Positions 6,835-14,198 of a stretch of DNA of 21,795 nucleotides are shown piece by piece. The notes beneath the pieces are model-generated. The model was not told where the DNA came from and made no database searches. It saw only the letters and a list, made by a program, of their open reading frames with translations. Source of the DNA: Peptoniphilus sp034090345 (GTDB taxonomy: Bacteria; Bacillota; Clostridia; Tissierellales; Peptoniphilaceae); the NCBI RefSeq assembly GCF_034090345.1, contig NZ_JAXDSS010000005.1:1-21795 (forward strand), given 5' to 3'. The translations under genes and the position numbers were made by a program. Position 1 is the first letter of the stretch; each line of letters opens with the position of its first letter.

Positions 6835-8664
6835 GTGAGCAGATTAGAATTAAAATCACCTAGTAGAGCTAAAATTATAATCGATGATATTTATGAAAAT
6901 TTGAAAAAACGTATAGAATCCAGCCCACCTGGATTATGCCCTGTTGATACTACAAGAGCTTTTATAGAGATGTGTCATGCGCAGACATGTGGCAAATGTA
7001 TTCCTTGTAGGGTAGGGCTGCAACAACTTAAAAATTTATTGACTGATGTTTTAAATGGAAAAGCTAATATGGGCACATTGGACTTAATTGAAGAGACGGC
7101 AAAATCGATTTCTGAAACTGCTGATTGTGCAATAGGATATGAAGCTGCTCATATGGTACATAGGAGCATAATCAACTGTAGGGACGATTATGAAGAACAT
7201 GTTATAAATGGAAGATGTATATGTATGACTACTCAACCTGTTCCGTGTGTTGCATTATGTCCTGCGAACGTGGACATACCGGGTTATGTAGCGTTGATTA
7301 GAGAACATAGATATGCTGATGCGATAGCACTTATAAGAAAGGACAATCCATTCCCGACCACTTGCGGGTTCATATGTGAGCATCCTTGTGAAGATAGATG
7401 CAGAAGAAATATGGTTGATGATTCAGTGAATATTCGTGGACTAAAAAGATTTGCGGCAGATATGGCGGGTAAGGTCCCAACTGAAAAGTGTGCAAAGTCA
7501 ACTGGGAAAAAAGTTGCCATAGTCGGAGGTGGACCTGCCGGTCTTTCTACAGCATATTATCTACAGTTGATGGGGCATCAGACTACTGTATTTGAAATGC
7601 TTCCGGGTTTGGGAGGTATGCTTAGATATGGTATTCCGAATTATAGATTACCAAAAGAGAGATTGGATGACGATATTGAAGCTATACTTGAAACTGGTGT
7701 TGAAGTTAAATATGGACTTAAAATTGGTATAGACATAGATTTAAACGATTTAAGAAGAGATTATGACGCAGTACTCATAACAGTTGGGGCATCTACTGAT
7801 AAAAAACTTGGCTTAGATGGTGAAAAGAGCGAGGGAATAGTTTCAGCTGTAAAATTTTTAAGAGATGTCGGCATGGGGAAATTGCCGGACATTTCAGGTA
7901 AAAGGGCAGCTGTAATCGGGGGCGGAAATGTTGCTATGGACGCAGTTAGAACTTTGGTACGTTTAAATGCTTCAAAAGTCAGTTGTGTTTATAGAAGAAG
8001 AATAGCTGATATGACAGCTTTGCCTAATGAAATTGAAGGGGCTTTAGCAGAGGGAGTTGAAATGGTGACATTAAAAGCTCCTTCAAGACTTGAGATAGAA
8101 GATGGAAAGCTAAAGGGAATCTGGGTTGAACCTCAGATGATATCTAAAATAAAAGGTGGTAGAGCGTCAGTTACTCCAAATGGAGAAGCCGAACAGTTCA
8201 TTCCTTGTGAAGTGTTGGTAGTTGCAATTGGACAAAATATTGAAACTGAGCACTACGAAGGTGTAGGAGTGCCTATTGAAAAGGGAAAGATATTCACATT
8301 ACCTAATGGAGGTTTTAGAGGAATACCCGGACTTTTTGCCGGCGGAGATTGTGCGTCAGGGCCTGCAACTGTAATAAAGGCAATAGCCGCTGCAAAAGTA
8401 ATGGCAGCTAATATAGATGAGTACCTTGGCTATCATCATGAAATCACTTGTAGTGTAGATATACCTGAGCCTAATATAGAGGACAAGACTTATTGTGGAA
8501 GAGTTGAACTTCCAGAGAGAGAAGCTTGTATGAGAGTATTAGATTTTAACGGAGTGGAACTAAATATGAATGAAAAGGCAGCACATCAAGAGGTAGCGAG
8601 ATGTTTGAGATGTGACCACTTCGGCTTTGGCATATTTAAGGGAGGTCGTGAAAGCATATGGTAA
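6835..8664 (+). CDS. GltD-like flavoprotein with N-terminal NuoF-type Fe-S domain (hydrogenase partner)
   Basis: This 609-residue electron-transfer protein begins with an NuoF C-terminal-like [4Fe-4S] domain: TCGKCIPCRVG (C52, C55, C58) and a fourth ligand at DCAIG (C98). The FMN/NADH domain of NuoF is absent. A glutamate-synthase small-subunit (GltD/NfnB-like) module follows, with cysteines C138, C142, C177, C181, C185 and C189, the FAD motif VGGGPAGLS (229-238 region), the second nucleotide motif IGGGNVAMDA (361-370, probably NADPH) and GGDCASGPATV near 503-513. A C-terminal CLRCD (C590, C593) may hold further Fe-S ligands. The start is GTG with AGGGGGAG at 6822-6829. The next gene, an [FeFe]-hydrogenase, overlaps its end by 7 bp, so they should form a complex exchanging electrons between NAD(P)H and H2. 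Confidence 0.88.
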   Translation: MSRLELKSPSRAKIIIDDIYENLKKRIESSPPGLCPVDTTRAFIEMCHAQTCGKCIPCRVGLQQLKNLLTDVLNGKANMGTLDLIEETAKSISETADCAIGYEAAHMVHRSIINCRDDYEEHVINGRCICMTTQPVPCVALCPANVDIPGYVALIREHRYADAIALIRKDNPFPTTCGFICEHPCEDRCRRNMVDDSVNIRGLKRFAADMAGKVPTEKCAKSTGKKVAIVGGGPAGLSTAYYLQLMGHQTTVFEMLPGLGGMLRYGIPNYRLPKERLDDDIEAILETGVEVKYGLKIGIDIDLNDLRRDYDAVLITVGASTDKKLGLDGEKSEGIVSAVKFLRDVGMGKLPDISGKRAAVIGGGNVAMDAVRTLVRLNASKVSCVYRRRIADMTALPNEIEGALAEGVEMVTLKAPSRLEIEDGKLKGIWVEPQMISKIKGGRASVTPNGEAEQFIPCEVLVVAIGQNIETEHYEGVGVPIEKGKIFTLPNGGFRGIPGLFAGGDCASGPATVIKAIAAAKVMAANIDEYLGYHHEITCSVDIPEPNIEDKTYCGRVELPEREACMRVLDFNGVELNMNEKAAHQEVARCLRCDHFGFGIFKGGRESIW

Positions 8665-10436
8665 ATTTAACAATTGATAATGTAAAAATTGAAGTTGCTG
8701 AGGGAACTACCATAATGCAAGCAGCAAAGAGCAAGGGAATAGAAATACCACATCTATGTTACTTAAAAGATTTAAATGAAATAGCAGCTTGTAGAGTGTG
8801 TGTAGTTGAAGTTGAAGGCAAGGGAAAACTAATAACAGCTTGTAACAATGTAGTTGAAGAAGATATGGTTATATTTACCAACAGCCCTAAAGTAATGCTC
8901 GATAGGATGAGAACGGTACAGATGATACTTTCTCAACACGATTGTAAATGTGCTACTTGTGTGAGAAGTGGAAACTGTTCACTTCAAAAGCTTTCAAACG
9001 ATTTAAATATACAAGATGTTTTGTATGAGGAAAACTTAGAACACCAAGTATGGGACAATTCTTTTCCACTTATAAGAGATTCTAAAAAGTGTATAAAATG
9101 TATGCGCTGTATACAAGTTTGCGATAAAATGCAGAGTTTAAATATTTGGGAGTTAGAGGGAACCGGAGCAAGAACGACTGTAAATATATCCGGCTCAAGA
9201 ACCATTGCTGAATCTGATTGTTCTCTTTGTGGACAGTGCATTACACATTGTCCTGTTGGAGCATTAAAAGAAAGAGATGATACGAGTAAGTTGTGGGAAG
9301 CAATAGCCTCTGAAGATAAAATTGTCGTAGTTCAAGTTGCACCGGCTGTTAGAACTTCTTGGGGTGAAGAAGTTGGTTTAGACATCAAAGACGCAACTGT
9401 AAATAAAATTTTTGATGCGCTTAAAAAAATGGGTGTAGATTATGTTTTTGATACAGCGTATTCTGCTGACTTGACTATAATGGAAGAGGCAAATGAATTT
9501 TTAGATAGGTTTAACAACAATGAATTAGATGAAAGACCTATGTTCACCTCTTGCTGCCCTGGATGGCTGAGATTTATCAAGGGACAATTTCCGCACTTGG
9601 TTCCTCAACTTTCAACTGCAAAATCTCCTATGCAAATGTTCGGCTCAGTTATGAAGACATATTTTGCAGAAAAAATTGGAAAGAAGCCGGAAAATATATA
9701 TTCTGTAGCAGTTATGCCTTGCTTGGCAAAAAAAGGCGAAAGTGAAATGGAACTATTTTATGAAGAATATGCCGGACACGATACAGATTGTGTAATAACA
9801 ACACGTGAACTTGTGAGAATGTTAAGAGCGGCACACATAAATTCCAACACTCTTGAAGATATAGAACCAGATAAGCTTTTTGAAAAGAGCTCAGGAGCCG
9901 GTGTGATATTTGGCGCAACTGGGGGAGTTATGGAAGCTGCTTTGAGAACGGCATATTATACTATTATGGGTGAAAACTGTTCTCCTGATGCTTTTGAAGT
10001 TGTCAGGGCAGAATCTCAAGACACTGGAGTGAGTGAAGCAAGTTTTAATTTAAATGGTATTAAATTGAGAGTTGCGGCAGTGAATGGACTTGGAAATGCA
10101 AGGAAGTTAATCGAAGAGATAGAACGTGGCGAAAAGAAATATGATTTTGTGGAGGTTATGGCTTGCCCCGGAGGATGTGTAGGAGGCGGAGGTCAACCTA
10201 TACACGACGGAGATGAGCTAGCCTTTGAAAGAGGAAAGAATTTATATTTCCTAGATAAAAAATCTGAGTTGAGATACTCTCATGAGAACGAAGATGTGAA
10301 ATCTCTATATGAAAATTATTTTGATAAACCAAACAGCCATAAAGCTCATATGCTTTTACACACAGACCATAATTCTTGGGAGATGCCAAGAAGTCCTAAG
10401 AGAGATAGAAATGGTTATGTAATAAATGGATTTTAA
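8658..10436 (+). CDS. hydA: [FeFe]-hydrogenase catalytic subunit, group A type
   Basis: This 592-residue protein reversibly interconverts protons and H2. Its order is an N-terminal [2Fe-2S] ferredoxin domain (C34, C45, C48, C62), a His-Cys [4Fe-4S] site (H94, C98, C101, C107), two [4Fe-4S] clusters (C145/148/151/155 and C188/191/194/198), and the H-cluster domain. The three H-cluster signatures are intact: TSCCPGW (C299 proton relay, C300 ligand), MPCLAKKGE (C355) and MACPGGCVGGGGQP (C503, C507). A small-subunit-like tail ends with AHMLLHTDHNSW. No twin-arginine signal is present, so it is cytoplasmic. The ATG overlaps the upstream gene by 7 bp, with GGAGG at 8641-8645. The GltD-like partner points to the glutamate-synthase-linked group A2. 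The maturases HydE, HydF and HydG are not in the window. Confidence 0.96.
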   Translation: MVNLTIDNVKIEVAEGTTIMQAAKSKGIEIPHLCYLKDLNEIAACRVCVVEVEGKGKLITACNNVVEEDMVIFTNSPKVMLDRMRTVQMILSQHDCKCATCVRSGNCSLQKLSNDLNIQDVLYEENLEHQVWDNSFPLIRDSKKCIKCMRCIQVCDKMQSLNIWELEGTGARTTVNISGSRTIAESDCSLCGQCITHCPVGALKERDDTSKLWEAIASEDKIVVVQVAPAVRTSWGEEVGLDIKDATVNKIFDALKKMGVDYVFDTAYSADLTIMEEANEFLDRFNNNELDERPMFTSCCPGWLRFIKGQFPHLVPQLSTAKSPMQMFGSVMKTYFAEKIGKKPENIYSVAVMPCLAKKGESEMELFYEEYAGHDTDCVITTRELVRMLRAAHINSNTLEDIEPDKLFEKSSGAGVIFGATGGVMEAALRTAYYTIMGENCSPDAFEVVRAESQDTGVSEASFNLNGIKLRVAAVNGLGNARKLIEEIERGEKKYDFVEVMACPGGCVGGGGQPIHDGDELAFERGKNLYFLDKKSELRYSHENEDVKSLYENYFDKPNSHKAHMLLHTDHNSWEMPRSPKRDRNGYVINGF

Positions 10437-10442
10437 TTATAG

Positions 10443-10479
10443 ACTATTCGAACTTTATAGTTCGAGTAGTTCTTTTTTT
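10443..10479 (+). terminator. Rho-independent terminator of the hydrogenase operon
   Basis: ACTATTCGAAC (10443-10453) pairs with GTTCGAGTAGT (10460-10470), 11 bp with one wobble, a 6-base loop and a run of seven T residues. Confidence 0.93.
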
Positions 10480-10537
10480 ATGTCAAGAATTGTATAATTT
10501 AAAATGTACAGTTACAAAATATGAAAGAGGGAATTTA

Positions 10538-11488
10538 ATGTTAGCTTTTTTTACTTCGGTTGTAAGTATAATGCCGATAATTTTTTTGATTATCATAGGA
10601 TATTTAATGCAGAAGTTTGGTTGGTTTGAAAATTCATTTTCAAATAACATATCTAAATTGATTATGAACGTTGCTTTACCGGCATCTGTTTTTGTGTCTG
10701 TGTTAAAGTATTTGACAGTGGAGGTTTTAATAGACTTATCAAACGGTTTTATATATACAGTATTGGCGGTCATATTTTGTTTTGTCACCGGATATATACT
10801 TTCAAAATTGTTAAAGGTCAGAGTTGGAAGAAGAGGAGCCTTTATAAATATGTTTGCAATTTCAAACACAATATTTATAGGATTGCCTTTAAATATGGCT
10901 TTGTTTGGAGAAAAAGGACTTCCATATTTTTTGATATATTATATAACAAACACAATTGCAACTTGGACAATAGGAGCTATACTAATTGCAAATGACACAA
11001 CTGAAAAGAAAGTTAGTTCTAAGATACAGTGGAAAAAGTTAATATCAATTCCATTTACAGGATTTATTTTTGGAACGATATTTTTAATATTTAAAATTCC
11101 GGTTCCAACAACAATAAATTCAACTTTAACTTATCTAGGGAATATGGTAACTCCTCTTTCTTTGTTATACATAGGTATAATATCAGCTAAGTCAGATTTT
11201 AAAAGCGTAAAATTTGACAGAGATACAGTTGTTGGATTGTTGGGAAGATTTTTGATAGCTCCATTGATAATGTATTTAGTGGCTAAGTTAGTGGGTATTT
11301 TAGGAATGGGAATATCTGGAATGGAATATCAAATATACATGGTTCAATCGTCCACAGCTGGAGCGGCAGTAACTCCTATTTTAGTGAATGAAGCTAAAGG
11401 TGATGTTGAGTACGCTACGGGTATAATAACCATTAGTATGTTGATTTGCATATTTGTAGTTCCACTTATAGCCACTATTGTAATGTAA
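10538..11488 (+). CDS. AEC-family transporter (auxin efflux carrier/malate permease type)
   Basis: This is a 316-residue integral membrane protein with about ten predicted helices in two five-helix halves, as in AEC permeases. The first helix (MPIIFLIIIGYLMQKFGWF) and the helix-breaking proline in MNVALPASVF are typical. The second half contains VTPLSLLYIGI and a final SSTAGAAVTPILVNEAKGD loop, also typical of the family. Bacterial members move organic acids such as malate or malonate; the substrate here is unknown. The ATG at 10538 is preferred over an upstream ATG at 10490 because AAAGAGGG precedes it at 10524-10531. A TATAAT at 10493-10498 may be its -10 box. It stands alone between the hydrogenase terminator and htrA. 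Confidence 0.85.
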   Translation: MLAFFTSVVSIMPIIFLIIIGYLMQKFGWFENSFSNNISKLIMNVALPASVFVSVLKYLTVEVLIDLSNGFIYTVLAVIFCFVTGYILSKLLKVRVGRRGAFINMFAISNTIFIGLPLNMALFGEKGLPYFLIYYITNTIATWTIGAILIANDTTEKKVSSKIQWKKLISIPFTGFIFGTIFLIFKIPVPTTINSTLTYLGNMVTPLSLLYIGIISAKSDFKSVKFDRDTVVGLLGRFLIAPLIMYLVAKLVGILGMGISGMEYQIYMVQSSTAGAAVTPILVNEAKGDVEYATGIITISMLICIFVVPLIATIVM

Positions 11489-11568
11489 ATTAGTGCATAC
11501 GGATTTTAATTTTATATGGTGATGAGTAATAAAAATTGTATTTTATTTTGACATTTCGTTACTTTTTA

Positions 11569-11594
11569 TTCACCTGTTCTTCACAAAATATAAT
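11569..11594 (+). promoter_or_regulatory. htrA upstream region: TATAAT with 11-bp-phased TTCAC repeats
   Basis: A perfect TATAAT lies at 11589-11594, 30 bp before the htrA start. Two TTCAC copies (11569-11573 and 11580-11584) are 11 bp apart, one helical turn, where a -35 box would be expected. A related TTAC begins at 11559. Phased direct repeats replacing a -35 box suggest activation by an OmpR-family response regulator; this is inference. Confidence 0.4.
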
Positions 11595-11623
11595 TATTAT
11601 TAATTAAAAGCAAGGGGGAAAAT

Positions 11624-12835
11624 ATGGAAGAAAATAATTACAGCTATCCTAACAGGAGAAATAGAAAAAAGAATAGTAATAATATAGTAGTAATTGCTCT
11701 TCTATGTGCAATTATAGGTGGAATCATAGGTTCTGCAATATCTTATGCGGTGATGAGAGAAAAAGCTTCAATGCCTGCTATTTCAGAACAAGATTCTAAA
11801 AAAATAGTTATAAACGCTAAAGACTCTGATACAATTGCTTCAGCTGTTGCTGAAAAGGCAATGCCATCAGTAGTTGGAATCACAACCAAGGGTGTAGTTG
11901 AAACTTGGATGGGTCAAGCTCAAGTTGGCGGAACCGGTTCAGGGATTGTAGTTGATAAACAAGGATATATTCTAACTAATGCACACGTTGTAAAACTAAG
12001 TGGTCAAACAATAGAAAAGCCGAGCGTACAATTGTATGATGGAACTACAGTTGAAGGTAAGACAGTATGGGTTGACTCAACTATAGATATAGCAATAGTA
12101 AAAATTGAACCAAAGACAGAACTTATTCCTGCTGAACTTGGAAATTCAGATGATTTAAAGATTGGACAAGCGGCAATTGCAATAGGTAATCCTCTTGATT
12201 TGGCATTTCAAAGAAGTGTTACACAAGGTATAATATCAGGCTTGAATAGATATGTTGGTCAAGTTTCGGGCGGAGGATATATGAATGGTCTAATTCAAAC
12301 TGACGCTTCAATAAATGGTGGTAACTCAGGGGGACCTTTACTTGATTCAGAAGGAAGAGTAATCGGGATAAATACAGTAAAAGTTTCAACAGCCGAAGGA
12401 CTTGGTTTTGCAATTCCTATCAATAGTGTAAAGACAATATTGGAAGAAGTAATAAAGACAGGAGATTATAAAGTTGTTTCTCTAGGTGTTCAAACTATGG
12501 ATATGACATTGGCTAAGAGATATTATAATTTAAATACTAATTTAGATTCAGGTGTTTTAATTATGGACGTTATGAAGGGAACTCCGGCTGAAACTTCAGG
12601 ATTGCAAAAGAGCGATGTAATATTAAAGATAGGTGAAACAAAAATCGAAGGAGTGGATTCGCTAAAGGCAACTCTATATAAATACAAAGTTGGAGATACA
12701 GCTAAGTTAAACATATTAAGAAACGGCAAGACTGTAGATATAGATGTTAAATTTAATGAATACTCTATTTCGGACGATGAAAACACACAAAAAGATAACA
12801 GATTTATTTTGCCGGACAATGAACAGAACAGTTGA
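11624..12835 (+). CDS. htrA: HtrA/DegP-like membrane-anchored serine protease
   Basis: This is a 403-residue envelope quality-control protease. A basic N-terminus (residues 11-20) is followed by one transmembrane helix (about 21-44), placing the catalytic part outside the membrane. The trypsin-like domain has the complete triad: H121 in LTNAHVV, D155 in DSTIDIAIVKI and S235 in GGNSGGPL. A single PDZ domain covers about residues 285-380 (GVLIMDVMKGTPAETSG and RNGKTVDI). Single-anchor, single-PDZ architecture is typical of Firmicute HtrA. The start follows AAGGGGGAA. The gene is monocistronic, with a terminator after it and phased repeats before it that hint at two-component stress control. Confidence 0.94.
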   Translation: MEENNYSYPNRRNRKKNSNNIVVIALLCAIIGGIIGSAISYAVMREKASMPAISEQDSKKIVINAKDSDTIASAVAEKAMPSVVGITTKGVVETWMGQAQVGGTGSGIVVDKQGYILTNAHVVKLSGQTIEKPSVQLYDGTTVEGKTVWVDSTIDIAIVKIEPKTELIPAELGNSDDLKIGQAAIAIGNPLDLAFQRSVTQGIISGLNRYVGQVSGGGYMNGLIQTDASINGGNSGGPLLDSEGRVIGINTVKVSTAEGLGFAIPINSVKTILEEVIKTGDYKVVSLGVQTMDMTLAKRYYNLNTNLDSGVLIMDVMKGTPAETSGLQKSDVILKIGETKIEGVDSLKATLYKYKVGDTAKLNILRNGKTVDIDVKFNEYSISDDENTQKDNRFILPDNEQNS

Positions 12836-12884
12836 TAATTGAAAAATGTGATATTATTTTGTATAGTTATTTGACGAGCAAGAG

Positions 12885-12922
12885 GCCTACATACGCAAAA
12901 GACGTTGTAGGCTATTTTATTT
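12885..12922 (+). terminator. Rho-independent terminator after htrA
   Basis: GCCTACA (12885-12891) pairs with TGTAGGC (12906-12912). The inner ACG/CGT can extend the stem around one bulged T. A T-rich TATTTTATTT follows. Confidence 0.75.
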
Positions 12923-12942
12923 GTTAATTAGAACGGAGAATT

Positions 12943-13600
12943 ATGAAAGACAAATATCATGTTACAGGGCATAAAAATCCCGATACAGATTCAATATGTG
13001 CTGCAATAGCTTATGCAGAATTAAAGAGAAAGAAGACCGGATTTGATGTTGAAGCTATAAGACTTGGAGAGTTAAATCAAGAAACTAAATTTGTATTAGA
13101 TTATTTTGGGGTGAAACCGCCAATACTAAAAGACAGTATAAAAGCTCAAGGTAAAGATTTGGAAATGGACAAGGCGTACTGTGTTTCGGAAAATATAGCT
13201 CTATATAAGGCGTTACAACTTATTCAATAAAACGGAGTGAATTCACTACCGCTAACAGACCAGGACGAAAAACTGGTCGGAATTGCAAGTTTATCGAATA
13301 TGACTATGTCATATATGGAAGTTTGGAAAGATTCAATTTTGGGAAAAAGCAACACTTCTTATTAAAATATAATTGAAGTTTTGGATGGAAAATTTATATA
13401 TCAACCTGAGATTTTTAAAGCTATAGATGGGAAGATAAAATTTTATGCAATGTTACCAACGCACATAGGAGATAAAATCTCTAAGGGAGATATTATAATA
13501 CTTGGGGACAGAAAAGATGCTCAATCTAGATGCAGTGGACAGATATGTCAGTCTGATAATTGTCACAGGTGGCTTTAAAGTAGATGATGAAGCAGTTTAA
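12943..13600 (+). pseudogene. Decayed manganese-dependent inorganic pyrophosphatase (CBS/DRTGG type)
   Basis: The N-terminus is a clear DHH-family pyrophosphatase: GHKNPDTDSICAAIAYAELK at residues 9-28. CBS-like and DRTGG-like segments follow in the same frame (CVSENIALYKALQLI, LPLTDQDEKLVGIASLSNMT, GDIIILGDRKDAQ). The reading is broken by TAA at 13228-13230, TAA at 13363-13365, and an apparent one-base insertion near 13525, after which the sequence resumes in the next frame as LDAVDRYVSLIIVTGGFKVDDEAV to a TAA at 13598. The second CBS, the rest of the DHH domain and the DHHA2 domain are all missing. Intact relatives are about 540-550 residues and hydrolyse pyrophosphate. A ribosome binding site (CGGAGAA) remains. 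A product from 12943-13230 alone would be a non-catalytic fragment. Confidence 0.85.
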
Positions 13601-13678
13601 AAGTATATTGATGAGAAAAGTCATTGATATGTTTTTTTATTTTTTCAATGTATATTTTTGGAGATTTTTAGAGAATTA

Positions 13679-13705
13679 TTGACATTTTGCTATTAAGGGT
13701 GTAAT
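13679..13705 (+). promoter_or_regulatory. Candidate promoter of the glycine riboswitch leader
   Basis: A perfect TTGACA -35 box (13679-13684) is followed after 15 bp by TGTAAT (13700-13705), a five-of-six match to the -10 consensus. It lies about 25 bp before aptamer 1. The spacer is short, so the -10 assignment is provisional. Confidence 0.5.
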
Positions 13706-13727
13706 CTTTAATGGCAGCAATGAAATG

Positions 13728-13912
13728 AAGTTTGCAGGAAAGTGGTTTTTAACCTACCGAAGGAGTAAAACTCTCAGGTGTCTTATTTTAAGATGAAAAC
13801 TGTAAATGGATCATTACTCTGGAGAAGTCTTATCATGGATTTAGGTAAGATGCCGAAGGTGCAACACAGCTTATAAACTGTGAAATCTCTCAGGCAAAAG
13901 GGACAGAGATGC
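13728..13912 (+). promoter_or_regulatory. Tandem glycine riboswitch (two aptamers)
   Basis: Two glycine aptamers follow one another, each with the conserved CCGAAGG and CTCTCAGG cores. Aptamer 1 is about 13731-13806. P1 is TTTGCAG (13731-13737) with CTGTAAA (13800-13806), the cores are at 13755-13763 and 13771-13778, and the peripheral helices are very short. Aptamer 2 is about 13811-13912. P1 is CTCTG (13817-13821) with CAGAG (13904-13908), the cores are at 13852-13859 and 13887-13894, and it has a full TCTTATC/GGTAAGA stem and a CACAG/CTGTG stem. The element senses glycine cooperatively in known cases. It lies upstream of an AGCS symporter gene, a known target of this riboswitch class. Confidence 0.93.
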
Positions 13913-14071
13913 GGAAATATAATATTTTGAATTATAGTATCTTTTTGTGTGAACAAATGGGTTTATTTGGTTTATTTTTAAAAAGATATAGTTTGAAATG
14001 AAAATATTAAAGTTTTACTTATTAAGTATTACTTATTATTTATTATTATCCACATAACCATTTTGACTTTG

Positions 14072-14095
14072 AGACCGTATTTATGGTCTTTTTTG
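14072..14095 (+). terminator. Riboswitch-linked terminator hairpin 1
   Basis: AGACC (14072-14076) pairs with GGTCT (14085-14089), extendable by one G-T pair, followed by a T-rich tract. It lies between the glycine riboswitch and the symporter gene and is the best candidate for the regulated terminator. Confidence 0.65.
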
Positions 14096-14112
14096 TTTTA
14101 ATGCAATAATTT

Positions 14113-14133
14113 ACCATTTATTTACGGTTTTTT
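14113..14133 (+). terminator. Second hairpin-plus-T-run in the symporter leader
   Basis: ACC (14113-14115) and GGT (14126-14128) close a weak stem followed by TTTTT. Its arms are complementary to those of hairpin 1 (ACCGTA with TACGGT, ATGGT with ACCAT), so the two can merge into one long alternative helix. As an independent terminator it is weak. Confidence 0.35.
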
Positions 14134-14198
14134 AGTCCATTTATTTTTTCCATAAACTAAACAAATTCCAATCTGTTGCTGCAGAAAGGACTTATAAG

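Larger units (their letters stand above)
13913..14198 (+). other. Long leader/expression platform between riboswitch and symporter
   Basis: These 286 bases hold no gene. Besides the two hairpins listed separately there is a possible long-range stem, TATCTTTTT (13938-13946) with AAAAAGATA (13980-13988). The ribosome binding site AGAAAGGA lies at about 14183-14190. The rest is AT-rich without recognisable structure. Control is probably by transcription termination rather than ribosome binding site masking, because the ribosome binding site lies far from the aptamers. Confidence 0.55.

Noticed and set aside
11548..11553. TTGACA as the htrA -35 box
   Set aside because: No -10-like hexamer lies 15-18 bp downstream; the TATAAT at 11589 is 35 bp away.
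12219..12819. Minus-strand open frames inside htrA and similar ones inside other genes
   Set aside because: They are antisense to strongly conserved coding sequence, have no ribosome binding sites, and show no family-like motifs.
12943..13230. An intact 95-residue protein
   Set aside because: Homologous sequence continues in the same frame after its stop, so it is the 5' piece of a broken pyrophosphatase gene.
13381..13578. A separate 65-residue gene starting at TTG 13381
   Set aside because: It lies in the same frame as the upstream pyrophosphatase remnant, has no ribosome binding site, and its end is out of frame from the frameshift near 13525.
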